DNA from: PLanc-01 sp035342095
Lineage (GTDB): Bacteria; Planctomycetota; Phycisphaerae; Sedimentisphaerales; Anaerobacaceae
Length of the DNA: 64,000 nucleotides
Direction: 5' to 3'
Assembly (NCBI GenBank): GCA_035342095.1
Contig: DAOQWL010000006.1
Coordinates: 50,958-114,957 of the forward strand
In this document: positions 8,543 through 18,089 of the stretch, piece after piece
How positions within the stretch are numbered: the first letter of the stretch is position 1
How the letters are laid out: each line of letters begins with the position of its first letter
Position numbers and translations under genes: made by a program
Notes under the pieces: generated by a model
Database searches by the model: none
What the model saw: only the letters and a program-made list of their open reading frames with translations
What the model was told of the DNA's origin: nothing

Positions 8543-9850
8543 CTACACGCCGTTGGGCACGGCCCAGTGGCCTTCGCGGTAGGTCCGGCGGACCATGCGG
8601 TTCGCCTCTTCGTCGCCTGCGATCTGTTCCGTCGCAGGATCGAAATGCAGGACGCGACCCAGTCGCGTGGCGATGTTGCCGAGGTGGGCCAGCGTCGCGG
8701 ATAAATGCCCGGTCTCGATGTCCGCGTTGGGGCGCTGCCCGTTCTTGATGCACTCGATGAAGTTGCGGTGGTGCGGCTCGCTGGCGAGTTGTGCGACCAT
8801 CTTCTCCCCGGGCTCGTTGCGGGGACCGAAGATCTGCCAGCCGGAATGCTTGCCGAGGAGCATCATCCCCTTGGTGCCATAGAAGGCGTTGCCGTTCTCG
8901 TGTCCTTCCTGCACGTAGGGCGACCAGATCCGCTGCTCGTAGATGAGCTGACGCTTGCCTCGGGCGCCCTCGCCGGGATATTCGAAGATTACCGTCTGGG
9001 TATCGGGGAACTGCTGGTCGTCGTCGAAGAAGTACTTGCCGCCGAGGGCCGCGACCGTCGCGGGGTGCGTCTGGACGCCCAGGCCCCATCGTCCGACGTC
9101 GAGGTCGTGCACGCCGTCGTTGCCGATGTCGCCTGTGCCGAAGGCGTACCACCATCGCCAGATGCTGGGCAGCAGGTTGGACTGATACGGGACAATCGGC
9201 GCCGGGCCGACCCACAGATCGAAGTCCAGGCTCGTGGGCGGATCGGAAGGCCTCGCGCGGCCGATACTCCTTCGCAGTTGGCTGTTCCAGACCTTGGCGA
9301 CGAGGATATCTCCGATCGCGCCGCCGTGCAGCAAGTCGATAGCCCGCCGGACGTGCTCGACGCTGCGGGTCTGCGTGCCCACCTGGACCACGCGGTTGTT
9401 TCGCCTGGCGGCCTCGACCATCAGGCGACCCTCGCGGATGTTGTGTGCGCAGGGTTTCTCGACGTAGACGTGTTTGCCCGCCTCGCAGGCGAGGATCGTC
9501 GCGGGGGCGTGCCAGTGGTCCGGCGTGGCGATGACCACCGCGTCCACAGAGCGGTCGTCGAAGATCCGCCGCATGTCCTTCTCCGTGCGTGGCGCCTTGC
9601 CGGTCGCTTTCTGGACGGCCTCCGCCGCGGCGTTCAAGCGATTGGTGTCCACGTCGCACACGTAGGCCACCTCGACGTCCTTTTGTGCAGCGAAGGACTT
9701 GAGCAGGCCCGACCCATGCCCCCCAGGGCCGATCACCCCGAAGATGACACGCTCGTTGGCGCCCGCGGCGCGAGATTGGGTTGCGGCAAACGTGCTGCCG
9801 GCGAGAATGACACCGGCCTGTCGGAGGAATTGGCGTCGATCGGCTGTCAT
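8543..9850 (-). CDS. Tat-exported GFO/IDH/MocA family oxidoreductase
   Basis: A 435-residue protein with a twin-arginine-like N-terminus (TADRRQFLRQAG, then a hydrophobic stretch) and a Rossmann motif GVIGPGGHGSG at about residues 37-47. The nicotinamide-binding region has the classical VEKPCAHN (about 128-135). A DGVHDLDVGRWGLG segment near residue 245 matches the C-terminal substrate domain seen in planctomycete paralogues. It is not a duplicate of the 5092-6441 protein: the two differ throughout outside the cofactor motifs. Substrate unknown, probably a sugar or sugar acid in the periplasm. Confidence 0.9.
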   Translation of the reverse strand: MTADRRQFLRQAGVILAGSTFAATQSRAAGANERVIFGVIGPGGHGSGLLKSFAAQKDVEVAYVCDVDTNRLNAAAEAVQKATGKAPRTEKDMRRIFDDRSVDAVVIATPDHWHAPATILACEAGKHVYVEKPCAHNIREGRLMVEAARRNNRVVQVGTQTRSVEHVRRAIDLLHGGAIGDILVAKVWNSQLRRSIGRARPSDPPTSLDFDLWVGPAPIVPYQSNLLPSIWRWWYAFGTGDIGNDGVHDLDVGRWGLGVQTHPATVAALGGKYFFDDDQQFPDTQTVIFEYPGEGARGKRQLIYEQRIWSPYVQEGHENGNAFYGTKGMMLLGKHSGWQIFGPRNEPGEKMVAQLASEPHHRNFIECIKNGQRPNADIETGHLSATLAHLGNIATRLGRVLHFDPATEQIAGDEEANRMVRRTYREGHWAVPNGV

Positions 9851-9900
9851 CGTAGTCTAAACCTTTCCGCACAATGCCATGTCTCAGGGCTGTCAGCGGC

Positions 9901-9928
9901 ATTATAGCCATTTCCGGCGGAAAGTCCA
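9901..9928 (-). promoter_or_regulatory. Probable promoter of the 8543-9850 oxidoreductase gene
   Basis: On the minus strand a perfect -10 TATAAT is preceded, after 16 bases, by TGGACT as a moderate -35. It lies about 50 bases upstream of the start codon. Confidence 0.5.
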
Positions 9929-9979
9929 GAGCGCAGACACTGCGTCCTTCCGTTGGGTGGTGAGGCGCTCCCTGAACTC

Positions 9980-10065
9980 TGTCATTCCTGCATCAAGCAG
10001 GAATCCACAAACCGTGGGACCTGGCGCTTCCCAGAGAGTGGATTCCCGCTTCTGCGGGAATGACA
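9980..10065. repeat. Inverted double-hairpin repeat, family C (full copy)
   Basis: The left arm 9980-10008 starts TGTCATTCCTGC and the right arm 10038-10065 reads as its reverse complement with a few changes. Each arm is its own hairpin: ATTCCTGC/GCAGGAAT on the left and ATTCCCGC/GCGGGAAT on the right. A short spacer separates them. A single arm recurs at 55757-55784. It occupies part of the 425-bp divergent gap 9851-10276; a weak promoter candidate is at 10154-10181. Confidence 0.8.
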
Positions 10066-10153
10066 ACCTGGGGTCTCCCTGGACCTCCATTGTACGTGGG
10101 CAGCTACGGTCGTGCACCCGGGAACCGTGGTTTACGTGGGTCTTGAGTCCCGC

Positions 10154-10181
10154 TTGATTGTACCGCCGGACGTGGTAGGAT
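10154..10181 (+). promoter_or_regulatory. Weak promoter candidate upstream of the PAP2 gene
   Basis: TTGATT, a 16-base spacer and TAGGAT, about 95 bases upstream of the PAP2 start codon. The match is partial and support is only positional. Confidence 0.35.
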
Positions 10182-10276
10182 GTGCAGGCAGTGAGGTGGG
10201 GGGGGCGACGGCGGTGAAACGGCGTGTGTCGGCAATCGTCGGCTGCCCTGCGTGGGACTGCGAATGAGGTGAAACC

Positions 10277-11125
10277 ATGCCTGTGCCGGTGCAGTTCAGA
10301 TCGAGAATCCAGCGGTCTCGCTCGCGAGAGCTTCCTTCGCTGGCGGCAGTATCGGTCCTGCTGTTTGTCGTCGGGTGCGGGGCGCTGGACGGTGGTCGCG
10401 GCTGGGGCGAGGATGCTCTCTGGCCGGTTGATCTTCCTCGCGTCGGGCGGGCGGCGCGCGATGCCCTGTTCGACCGGGCGACCCTGGCTCCCCTGGCCGG
10501 CGCGGCGGTCTTCGCCATCGACGATTTCGACAATCGGGCCTCTGACTGGGCGGTGAAGCATACTCCGATCTTCGGGTCCACAAACGATGCCCGCGACGCC
10601 AGCGACTGCCTCAAGGACGTCCTCCTGGCCGAGGCGGTCGTCACGGCGGTTTTGACGCCCAGCGGTGATACGTCGGGCGAATGGCTGTGCGCGAAATTGA
10701 AGGGGGGCGTAGTCGAGATCGGCGCGGTCGCGGCAACCTACAGCGCGACGGACCTGGTCAAGGATCTGACCGACCGCCAGCGGCCGGATCGCAGCGGCGA
10801 CAACAGTTTTCCTTCGGCGCATGCGTCTGCGTCGGCCGCCTGTGCGACGCTCGGCAATCGCAACCTCGATCACCTCGATTTTCTGGGCGGCGCGAGGCCC
10901 GTGCTGGAAGTGGTCAACGCGGTGCTGGTCACGTCTGTGGGCTGGGCCCGAGTCGAAGCCGGGCGGCATCACCCGTCCGACGTGCTGGTGGGCATGGCGC
11001 TCGGGCACTTCGTGGCCGCATTCATACACGATGGCTTCCTGAACCTTCCGGAAGATGGCCGTGTCGATATCGACGCATTTGCCTCGGAATCAGGGGCAGG
11101 ACTTGCCTTGTCGATTCGATTCTGA
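10277..11125 (+). CDS. PAP2-superfamily phosphatase, predicted lipoprotein
   Basis: A 282-residue protein. A basic N-terminus is followed by a hydrophobic segment and a lipobox-like VVGC (C34), suggesting a lipid-anchored protein. The three PAP2/vanadium haloperoxidase motifs are present: KDLTDRQRP, SFPSAHAS (PSAH in place of PSGH) and ARVEAGRHHPSDVLVG, which supplies the catalytic His and Asp. This family removes phosphate from phosphatidic acid, undecaprenyl pyrophosphate or similar lipids at the outer face of the membrane. It differs from typical PAP2 enzymes in having few clear transmembrane segments, so it may be an exported soluble-domain form. Confidence 0.85.
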   Translation: MPVPVQFRSRIQRSRSRELPSLAAVSVLLFVVGCGALDGGRGWGEDALWPVDLPRVGRAARDALFDRATLAPLAGAAVFAIDDFDNRASDWAVKHTPIFGSTNDARDASDCLKDVLLAEAVVTAVLTPSGDTSGEWLCAKLKGGVVEIGAVAATYSATDLVKDLTDRQRPDRSGDNSFPSAHASASAACATLGNRNLDHLDFLGGARPVLEVVNAVLVTSVGWARVEAGRHHPSDVLVGMALGHFVAAFIHDGFLNLPEDGRVDIDAFASESGAGLALSIRF

Positions 11126-11172
11126 CGAACGGCAGGGAGACGCGGCCCGCGCGGCCCGTCGCCGATCGATTC

Positions 11173-12543
11173 TCATCTCGCGCGTTCGGGCGGGTGCGTC
11201 AGCAGCGCGCCGGCGAGGGCCTCCACGGCGGCCTTGCGATCCGCTTCTTTGACGCCGAACATGATGCTGATCTCTGAGGACCCCTGGTTCATCATCTCGA
11301 TGTTGATGCCGGCATAGGCCAGGGCGGAGCAGGCCTTGGCCGCCATGCCGACCGCGTACCGCATGCCTTCGCCCACGATCATGATCAGGGCCAGCCCGTG
11401 CTCGACGGTCACGTCGTCGACCCGAAGCTCGTGCCGGACGCGATGGAGGATCTGACCCTCCTTCTCCGGCGTCAGGATGGCGCTGCGGAGGATGACCGAC
11501 ATGTTGTCGATCCCGGTGGGGACGTGCTCGAACGAGAGGTGTTCCTCCTCGAGGATCTGGAGCAGGTGACGGCCGAACCCCACCTCGCGGTTCATCATGT
11601 ACTTGCTGAGATAGATCGAGCTGAACCCGCTGGAGCTGGCGATGCCGGTGACTTCGCCCTGGCGATACTTGCGCTGGGGGACGACGAGGGTGCCGGGAGC
11701 CTCCGGTCGGTTGGTGTTCTTGATACAGATGGGGACCTTGGCCTGCACAGCGGGCACGACGGCCTCATCGTGGAAGACCCCGAACCCGGCGTAAGACAGC
11801 TCGCGCAGCTCGCGATAAGTCAGGATCGCAATGGCAGGGGCGTTCGGAGTGATCCGCGGGTCGATGGCGTACACGGAATCGACATCCGTGAAGTTCTCAT
11901 AGACGGCGGCCTTCACCGCTGCGGCCAGGATCGAGCCGGTGATGTCCGAGCCGCCGCGGGGGAATGTTGCCACCTCGCCTTTCAGCGTGTATCCGAAGAA
12001 CCCCGGGAAGATCGCGATCTCCTTGGTGTCCTTCAGTGCCGCCAGGCGGTCGTAGGATTCCGGGAGCACCTGGGCATTGCCGAAGTCCTCGCTCAGGAGC
12101 ATGCCGGCCGCTCGCGGGTCCACATACCGGGCCGGATGGCCTTGGCGAGCGAAGACCCGGGCGACGAGCTTGGCGCAGTTGTCCTCGCCGGCGGCCTTCA
12201 TCGTGTCCATGAACTGAGCGTTATTCGCGGAACGGCTCTGGATCCGCCGACGCAGGTCGTTCTCGATCTCGCCGACGATGTCCGCCTCCAAGCTCAGTTC
12301 TCGCTGGATTTCGGCGTATCGCTCCACGACCGCGGCCAGGTCGCCCTCGAACGGCTTCCCGCCGATCACGGAGTTTGCCAGGGCGATCAACAGGTCGGTG
12401 ACCTTGATATCTTTGGGGTGGCGTTTGCCGGGAGCGGAAACGACGACGATTCGTCGAGTGCTGTCCGACGTGACGATCCCGACGATCTTGAGGATCTGTT
12501 TGGCATCGGCGACCGACGTGCCGCCGAACTTGACGACCTTCAT
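11173..12543 (-). CDS. lysC: Aspartate kinase
   Basis: A 456-residue protein that starts MKVVKFGGTSVADA, the amino-acid kinase signature. FPRGGSDITGS (substrate/ATP site) lies in the middle, and the C-terminal ~150 residues form a pair of ACT regulatory domains. Length and layout fit the monofunctional class (LysC/ThrA-like, about 450 residues). It phosphorylates aspartate, the first step toward lysine, methionine, threonine and diaminopimelate; the ACT domains suggest feedback control by an end-product amino acid. The ATG at 12543 has AAGGAG 5 bases upstream; the longer frame adds 41 basic residues and is unlikely. A good promoter is at 12643-12671. No homoserine dehydrogenase is fused or adjacent. 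Confidence 0.93.
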   Translation of the reverse strand: MKVVKFGGTSVADAKQILKIVGIVTSDSTRRIVVVSAPGKRHPKDIKVTDLLIALANSVIGGKPFEGDLAAVVERYAEIQRELSLEADIVGEIENDLRRRIQSRSANNAQFMDTMKAAGEDNCAKLVARVFARQGHPARYVDPRAAGMLLSEDFGNAQVLPESYDRLAALKDTKEIAIFPGFFGYTLKGEVATFPRGGSDITGSILAAAVKAAVYENFTDVDSVYAIDPRITPNAPAIAILTYRELRELSYAGFGVFHDEAVVPAVQAKVPICIKNTNRPEAPGTLVVPQRKYRQGEVTGIASSSGFSSIYLSKYMMNREVGFGRHLLQILEEEHLSFEHVPTGIDNMSVILRSAILTPEKEGQILHRVRHELRVDDVTVEHGLALIMIVGEGMRYAVGMAAKACSALAYAGINIEMMNQGSSEISIMFGVKEADRKAAVEALAGALLTHPPERAR

Positions 12544-12642
12544 TCTGGCTCCTTGTTCATGCCCCTGCAACTTCGGACCCACCGTCTTTCCCATCTTGCG
12601 GCGGATGGCCTCATCACGCGAATCTCGCCTACATGAAAGGGT

Positions 12643-12671
12643 ATTGTAGCGAAGGTCTTGCGCCAATACAA
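12643..12671 (-). promoter_or_regulatory. Promoter of the aspartate kinase gene
   Basis: On the minus strand: -35 TTGTAT, 17-base spacer, -10 TACAAT, giving a leader of about 90 bases. I see no lysine-riboswitch-like architecture in that leader. Confidence 0.55.
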
Positions 12672-12750
12672 GGGGAAATGAAGCGTGCCGCCCGTCCGGG
12701 GCAGGAGGGCCTGGAGCCGAGGCTCTGCAGACCTGACAGTCCCCTCGGGC

Positions 12751-15264
12751 CTAACGATCCGCACGCAACTCCACCGTCCCGAGGTTCATCGTTCGGGCAT
12801 TCGCACGCACGGTAAAACGCAGGTTGCTGCTCAGATTTGCGCCTTCACGCATGGTGTAGCAGTGCAGCTCGTATTCGCCGGGCGGAAGCCAGATCTCGAT
12901 GGACGAATCCTCGGTAGTGCAACGCAGCACGTTGACGATGATGCCATTGGGTGAATCGGACCGACGGATCGTGGTGCTGACGTCGGCCTGAATGGGCATG
13001 TTGTCGGCCTTCTTCCCCTTGGGCCACGCCCAGGCCGCATGAACGCGGCACGCAGGCGCCATGACGATCTGCAGGGGTGAACCGAAGTCGTCGCCGCTGA
13101 CGGCAGGACACGCGACGAGTTGTCTGTCGCGATGGATGGCGTATACGACCTGACGCGAATCCTGGGACGCGTCTCGATGGAAGAGTTGCTCGCCTGGGAT
13201 GGCAAGCTGCCCGCGATCATCCGAGACCGGCAGGGCACGATCCACGCTCGATTCGATCCGCGCGCCGGCGACGGGGGCCCCTCCCTCGTCCACCAGGCGC
13301 AACTCCAAGTTCGAGCCCACTCGGTCCCAGAGTTCTCCCATCGGTCGAAGTCCGGCCAAGAGCTTTTCCAGATGTTGCTGGAACTGCTCTGCGGTGACTC
13401 CCGAGACCTCGGACACGAACAGGTCTTGGGCCGACCGACTCACGGCGGTCACCATGTGCCCGAGTTCATAGAGGTCCTTGCTGAGGTACGCCAAGTCGGA
13501 CTGCGCCGTGGGGATGTTCACGGTCACGAGCGGTCTGAACTGTCCGTGCCAGTCCAATCCGTTTCGTCGGCGCAACTCCTGAAGCCGACCGTCCGTGCGG
13601 ACGTGGGCGCAGACCTCCAGCCGCTCGTCCTGTCCGGGCCACTGGCCCCGAGCGAGCATCGCGTACCAGTGGAAGTCCACCCCTTTGTGGCTGAGGTGCC
13701 CGAGACCAGTGATGGCGTAGGGGTGCTCTTCGATGGAGCCGTCCGCCTTCCGTTGCCACCAACTGGACAGGTCGAAACCCCCAGGGCTAATGTAGTCCGA
13801 CAGGGTGTCATCGTGGCCTGCCTTCCGGAGGTCTTCGAGCGATTGGGCCGTCGGTCGCACCGAGCAGGTGATGAGCAGGTAGTCGCCGTACTTGTACAGC
13901 TCATGCACCGCGAAGACCAACCCCAGGACCTCCGTGCTGGCGATGGCGTTCTCCGGGCGGTATCGAGTCTCCAGGACCTGGGCGGGTTCCACGATCCGGA
14001 TGCCACGTCGCTCGAACGTCTCCGGCGGCATCAGAAGCTCAGTGGGTTCATCGTAGTCGATCTCGACCAGTTCCACCTGCCGCCACCGGCCCTCAATCCG
14101 GTCGTATTCCTCGTATCGTCTGAATCGCATGGCCTCGTCGATCCACATCAGCGACAGGCTGTTGGCGTCCTGCCGCTCGTAGCACTGCCACGGAGTCTGG
14201 TCGATGGTCTTGTCCCGCGATGCACTCCGCCGGGCATTTTCGAGATACCGCAGAGGCTCCACAAGTTCGCGAGGCATCAACTCGCCGCGACTCTGTTTCT
14301 TGACGGCGTACTCGTTGCCCTCGACATATTCATAGCGGTTTCGCCCATCGTCGTACATCTCGACGAGTTGTTCGCCTCGTCGCCAGTGGATCCGCGTGCC
14401 GACGCTGTGCGCGTGCCATATCTCCGATTGCTTCACCGCCTGGCCGTCCAGGAACCCATATCCAACGGCGTGAACGCTCTTCGCCTGGCGGAGCGTGCTC
14501 AGGACTTGGGCATATACGGTGCCACTCTCGAAGAAAGAGAGGATTGCCGCGATGCCCAGGATGGCTACGAGGCAGCTCACAGCGCCGACCCTGACTGTGC
14601 GAGGAATCTCCAGCGTGAACAGTCTTGGGATCGGGACCCAGAGCAGACGGTTCGGGTGCTCCACGGTTGTCAACTCGTCGAGCGGCATTGTGAGTCCGCG
14701 ACGCACCATGGCGACAACGAGGAGAACTCCCAGGACGATCTGCCACGCCGTGATGAACCCCGAGGTTCTGCCGGTCAGGATCAGCCAGATGACGTTCCCG
14801 ACGACCGCCGCGACTGCTCCGACAAGCACGGTGACCAGCAACAAACCTGGCCAGAAGACAAAGCGTGTGGAACCCTCCCTTGCGAGAAGCGGAATCCCGC
14901 GAGGCCGGGCTCCGGCATATTCTGGAAGCCTGCTCTTGAGCCGACCGATACGAGACTTGGTCTCCCCCAGACGTCGAGCGAGAGTCCACGCGGGCGCAAG
15001 GATGACCACCAGTCCTATGATTACCGCCAGACTGCTGGCCGCGACGAATGGGATGTTCAGACGATCCCAAAGGCCCTCCGCGAGGCAGACTCCCAACAAC
15101 AGCAGCGTCATCTCCCACAGGGGGACCTGGACCATCCAGCCCAGTCGGCGGGCTCGCTTCTGCTCCTCGGCCAACAACGTCCGAAACCGGGCCAGTTCCT
15201 GTTCGGGGACATCGTTCGGATTGATCCCGTCTTCCAGCAGCAGTCTGTCTCTGAGATCATTCAT
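12751..15264 (-). CDS. Large membrane protein cotranslated with an ECF sigma factor
   Basis: An 837-residue protein. The first ~250 residues hold several hydrophobic segments (for example around LLLLGVCLAEG, SLAVIIGLVVILAP and IVLGVLLVVAMV), followed by a long soluble part. The region after the last membrane segment (FESGTVYAQVLSTLRQAKSVHAVGY) resembles the LolA/MucB-like domain found in sigma-factor-coupled proteins of this phylum. Its start codon overlaps the end of the ECF sigma gene in ATGAATGA, implying translational coupling. By position it is a candidate regulator or sensor for that sigma factor, but no canonical anti-sigma zinc motif is visible. The C-terminal part is rich in beta-like sequence and matches nothing I recognise. 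Confidence 0.8.
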   Translation of the reverse strand: MNDLRDRLLLEDGINPNDVPEQELARFRTLLAEEQKRARRLGWMVQVPLWEMTLLLLGVCLAEGLWDRLNIPFVAASSLAVIIGLVVILAPAWTLARRLGETKSRIGRLKSRLPEYAGARPRGIPLLAREGSTRFVFWPGLLLVTVLVGAVAAVVGNVIWLILTGRTSGFITAWQIVLGVLLVVAMVRRGLTMPLDELTTVEHPNRLLWVPIPRLFTLEIPRTVRVGAVSCLVAILGIAAILSFFESGTVYAQVLSTLRQAKSVHAVGYGFLDGQAVKQSEIWHAHSVGTRIHWRRGEQLVEMYDDGRNRYEYVEGNEYAVKKQSRGELMPRELVEPLRYLENARRSASRDKTIDQTPWQCYERQDANSLSLMWIDEAMRFRRYEEYDRIEGRWRQVELVEIDYDEPTELLMPPETFERRGIRIVEPAQVLETRYRPENAIASTEVLGLVFAVHELYKYGDYLLITCSVRPTAQSLEDLRKAGHDDTLSDYISPGGFDLSSWWQRKADGSIEEHPYAITGLGHLSHKGVDFHWYAMLARGQWPGQDERLEVCAHVRTDGRLQELRRRNGLDWHGQFRPLVTVNIPTAQSDLAYLSKDLYELGHMVTAVSRSAQDLFVSEVSGVTAEQFQQHLEKLLAGLRPMGELWDRVGSNLELRLVDEGGAPVAGARIESSVDRALPVSDDRGQLAIPGEQLFHRDASQDSRQVVYAIHRDRQLVACPAVSGDDFGSPLQIVMAPACRVHAAWAWPKGKKADNMPIQADVSTTIRRSDSPNGIIVNVLRCTTEDSSIEIWLPPGEYELHCYTMREGANLSSNLRFTVRANARTMNLGTVELRADR

Positions 15265-15796
15265 GGCTCTTCTCCATCTGTCTTCGCAGAGCCTGTTTGG
15301 CATAGTAGATGCGGGTTCTGACCGTGTTGGCGCGGATGCCCAGGATCTCGGCGATTTGCGCCTGGGGCAACCCTTCCAGGAAGCACAGCGTCAGGACTTC
15401 GCGATGGTCGGGCTTGAGCCGGCCCAGCCCTCGGTGCAATTCGCCGATGTCCTCGTCGCTGAACGTCGGTTCCGCGTCGTCCGCGGGCAGGTCCAGATGC
15501 TCGTCTTGCAGCCCGACGAACGGGTCACGGGCCCGGCCGTGACCGTAGACCTCGTTGCGGGCGACCCGGTACAGCCAGGCGACGAATGCCTGGGGATCTC
15601 GTAGCGAGCGGATTCCACGCACGACCTTGACCCACACGTCCTGGAGCGTGTCGTCGATGTGGTTGCCGTTGCAGTCCAGACGCCGCAGGTAGTAGCGAAG
15701 CCGCGGCTGGAACTGCCGGAACACCTCCTCGAAAGCCGCGTATTCACCGCTCTGGCACCGCTGGACCAGCTCTTGCAGTGGATTCTCAGGACTCAT
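15257..15796 (-). CDS. ECF-type RNA polymerase sigma factor
   Basis: A 179-residue protein with the two sigma-70 domains of the ECF class. Region 2 includes DDTLQDVWVKVVRG and AFVAWLYRVARNEVYG (-10 recognition). Region 4 includes LPQAQIAEILGIRANTVRTRIYYAKQ, a helix-turn-helix for -35 recognition. There is no C-terminal extension. It is followed by the coupled membrane protein (8-base overlap), the usual arrangement of a sigma factor with its regulator. It is divergent from the GH172 gene across a 158-bp gap, which may contain its own target promoter. Confidence 0.92.
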   Translation of the reverse strand: MSPENPLQELVQRCQSGEYAAFEEVFRQFQPRLRYYLRRLDCNGNHIDDTLQDVWVKVVRGIRSLRDPQAFVAWLYRVARNEVYGHGRARDPFVGLQDEHLDLPADDAEPTFSDEDIGELHRGLGRLKPDHREVLTLCFLEGLPQAQIAEILGIRANTVRTRIYYAKQALRRQMEKSHE

Positions 15797-15954
15797 CCCT
15801 TATCCTCGATATCGACGAAAGACATCTTCCGTCATGTAGGATGGCGTTTTCCACGCGATGTTCAAGAAAAAGTGGGAATCAGTGTCATTCTAGGGTATCC
15901 TCAGACGCCAAGAAGAACTGTATGGACGTGCGAATGAGTATAAAGGGAGATCCT

Positions 15955-18069
15955 ATGTGCCGCAGTGTGCAACGAGTTGGTTTGGCGTGTCTGTTTGGAC
16001 TGTTGTGGGCGTCCGTTGTCCTGGGAGGCTCGCAGGCTGGCCGGGCGACGATCACAACCGGTTCGCTCTTCGAAGAAATGGTGGATATGGCGCGTCTGGC
16101 GAGGTTCCCTGACCCCGCGTTTCGGACGGTCCAGTTCTCCTCATACGATCATCGGAGCAAGCTGCCGGGCGGGCCGGACTGGTTTGCCAATGCCGACGGG
16201 TTCGGCGGCGAGCCCATCCCGAACTTCGAGCAGGTGCTCAAGGCCCCGGATGCCGACGGCGTCGGCGAGTACCTCGTTGCGGATGTCGACGGGCCGGGAG
16301 CCATCGTGCGTCTGTGGACCGCCGCCATCTCCGGCAGTGTCCGCATGTACCTCGACGGCTCGGATGTCCCGATCTACGAAGGCAGTGCGGACGACTTCTT
16401 CCGCCGGCCCTACGACCGCTTTGCCCAGATCGGCGAAATCGACAAGGACCGATTCGGTCGGACGGTGTACCAGCGGGACGCCTCGTATGCCCCCATCCCC
16501 TTCGCCAAGCGTCTCCGCGTCGTGTGGATCGGCAACACGCGGGAGATTCATTTCTACCATCTCCAGGTCCGCCTGTATGACAAGAAGGCGTCCGTCGTCA
16601 CCTTCCGTCCCGAGGATATTCACGACTACGGCCAGACGATCGACAAGGTGAGCCTGATCCTCTCCGATCCGGACAAGAACTCCCCGCTGTCCTCGGGGCA
16701 GCCTGCGAAGTCCTTCGACTTGAATCTCGCTGCGTCGGGCGGCGGCGTTCTGGCTCAGTTGACTGGTCCTGCGGCCGTCGGACAGTTGAGCCTGCAACTG
16801 ACCGCGGACGACATGGACAAGGCCCTCCGACAGACGCTGCTGATTATCACGTGCGAGGACTATCCGTGGGGACAGGTGCAGTCGCCCGTCGGGGATTTCT
16901 TCGGGGCCGCCCCCGGCGTCAATCCCTACCAGTCGCTGCCCTTCACGGTGCAGCCGGACGGCACGATGATCTGCCGATTCGTCATGCCCTTCGAGAAGTC
17001 CTGCAAGATCGAGTTGTACAACTTCGGCGATCAGCAGGTCGGCGCGAAGGGCTCGGTGCAGCCGATTCCGTTCGCCTGGGACGACCGGGCCATGCACTTC
17101 CGCGCCCGCTGGCGGGTGGATCACAACCTGATCGCATCGAATCGAGGGGTGCAGGATCTGCCGTTTCTGCTGGCTCGCGGCCGGGGCGTCTACGTCGGCA
17201 CCGGCGTGTATCTGATGAACCCCTGCCCGGTGCCCACTCCCAACGGGAACTGGTGGGGCGAGGGCGATGAGAAGGTGTTCGTGGATCGAGAGACGACGCC
17301 CTCGACGTTCGGCACGGGCTCCGAGGACTACTTCAACTACTCGTGGTCCTCGCCGGATATCTTCGCCTACCCCTACTGCGGCCAGCCTCGCAACGACGGG
17401 CCGGGCAATCGCGGATTCGTCACGAACTACCGCTGGCACGTGCTCGATGCGATCCCGTTCCAGGAGGGCATCGGATTCTACATGGAGCTGTACAGCCACG
17501 AGCGAACGCCGGGGTTGTCTTATGCCCGCATCGGATACCATTACGCCCGTCCCGGCTTGACCGACGATCATCAGGTCCTCATCCCCGACGACCTTCAGCT
17601 CCCGGTCCTGCCCGAGTGGCAGCCTGCCGCGCGGAGAGGAGCGGCGAACTCCGAGTTCTTCGCGGCTGAGGACGTGGTGATCGATACCGCGACGACCCGG
17701 TCCGACAGTGCCCCCATCTGGGCCGGCGGCAAGCTCCTGGTCTGGACCCCGACCAAGCAGGGGGATCGCAAGAGCTTCAAGATTCCCGTCCGCGCCGCGG
17801 GCAAGAAACAGATCCACGTGGTGTTTGCCATGACCGCGCGGGCCGGGCGGGTGAGATTCCACCTGGACGACCAGCCGCTGCTGCTGGCGGACAAGGCCGA
17901 GGTCCTGGATCTGCACTGTCTGTACAGGACTCTGTTGCGCAGCATGGACCTCGTGCCGGGGGAACTGACCGCGGGCGACCATACCTTGACTATCGAATTC
18001 GTGGACGCCCCTGAGGGGGTTGCTCATCCGGAGATCGGCATCGACTTCATTTGGGTCCAGCAGAGGTAG
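15955..18069 (+). CDS. Exported DUF2961 protein (glycoside hydrolase family 172-like)
   Basis: A 704-residue protein with a signal peptide (RVGLACLFGLLWASVVLG). The DUF2961 signature is clear: YDHRSKLPGGPDWFANADGF near residue 63, DGPGAIVRLWTA near 115, and FGTGSEDYFNYSWSSPD near 455, which carries the acidic active-site residues of GH172. Characterised GH172 members act on alpha-D-arabino- and fructofuranosides. The C-terminal ~150 residues look like a separate beta-sandwich. I chose the ATG at 15955 with an AGGGAG SD; longer frames run back over the sigma gene. The last bases overlap the upstream frame of ahbD. Confidence 0.88.
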   Translation: MCRSVQRVGLACLFGLLWASVVLGGSQAGRATITTGSLFEEMVDMARLARFPDPAFRTVQFSSYDHRSKLPGGPDWFANADGFGGEPIPNFEQVLKAPDADGVGEYLVADVDGPGAIVRLWTAAISGSVRMYLDGSDVPIYEGSADDFFRRPYDRFAQIGEIDKDRFGRTVYQRDASYAPIPFAKRLRVVWIGNTREIHFYHLQVRLYDKKASVVTFRPEDIHDYGQTIDKVSLILSDPDKNSPLSSGQPAKSFDLNLAASGGGVLAQLTGPAAVGQLSLQLTADDMDKALRQTLLIITCEDYPWGQVQSPVGDFFGAAPGVNPYQSLPFTVQPDGTMICRFVMPFEKSCKIELYNFGDQQVGAKGSVQPIPFAWDDRAMHFRARWRVDHNLIASNRGVQDLPFLLARGRGVYVGTGVYLMNPCPVPTPNGNWWGEGDEKVFVDRETTPSTFGTGSEDYFNYSWSSPDIFAYPYCGQPRNDGPGNRGFVTNYRWHVLDAIPFQEGIGFYMELYSHERTPGLSYARIGYHYARPGLTDDHQVLIPDDLQLPVLPEWQPAARRGAANSEFFAAEDVVIDTATTRSDSAPIWAGGKLLVWTPTKQGDRKSFKIPVRAAGKKQIHVVFAMTARAGRVRFHLDDQPLLLADKAEVLDLHCLYRTLLRSMDLVPGELTAGDHTLTIEFVDAPEGVAHPEIGIDFIWVQQR

Positions 18070-18089
18070 GAGACCCAGTCGCCGCGACT

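Noticed and set aside
8451..9911. 486-residue open frame on the minus strand overlapping the Tat oxidoreductase
   Set aside because: Out-of-frame Arg-rich shadow of the real gene at 8543-9850.
3514..10065. Palindromic repeats as a CRISPR array
   Set aside because: Copies are far apart, differ in sequence, and lack regular spacers or cas genes.
13120..15321. 733-residue open frame on the plus strand
   Set aside because: Antisense to the sigma-coupled membrane protein; no domain, no SD.
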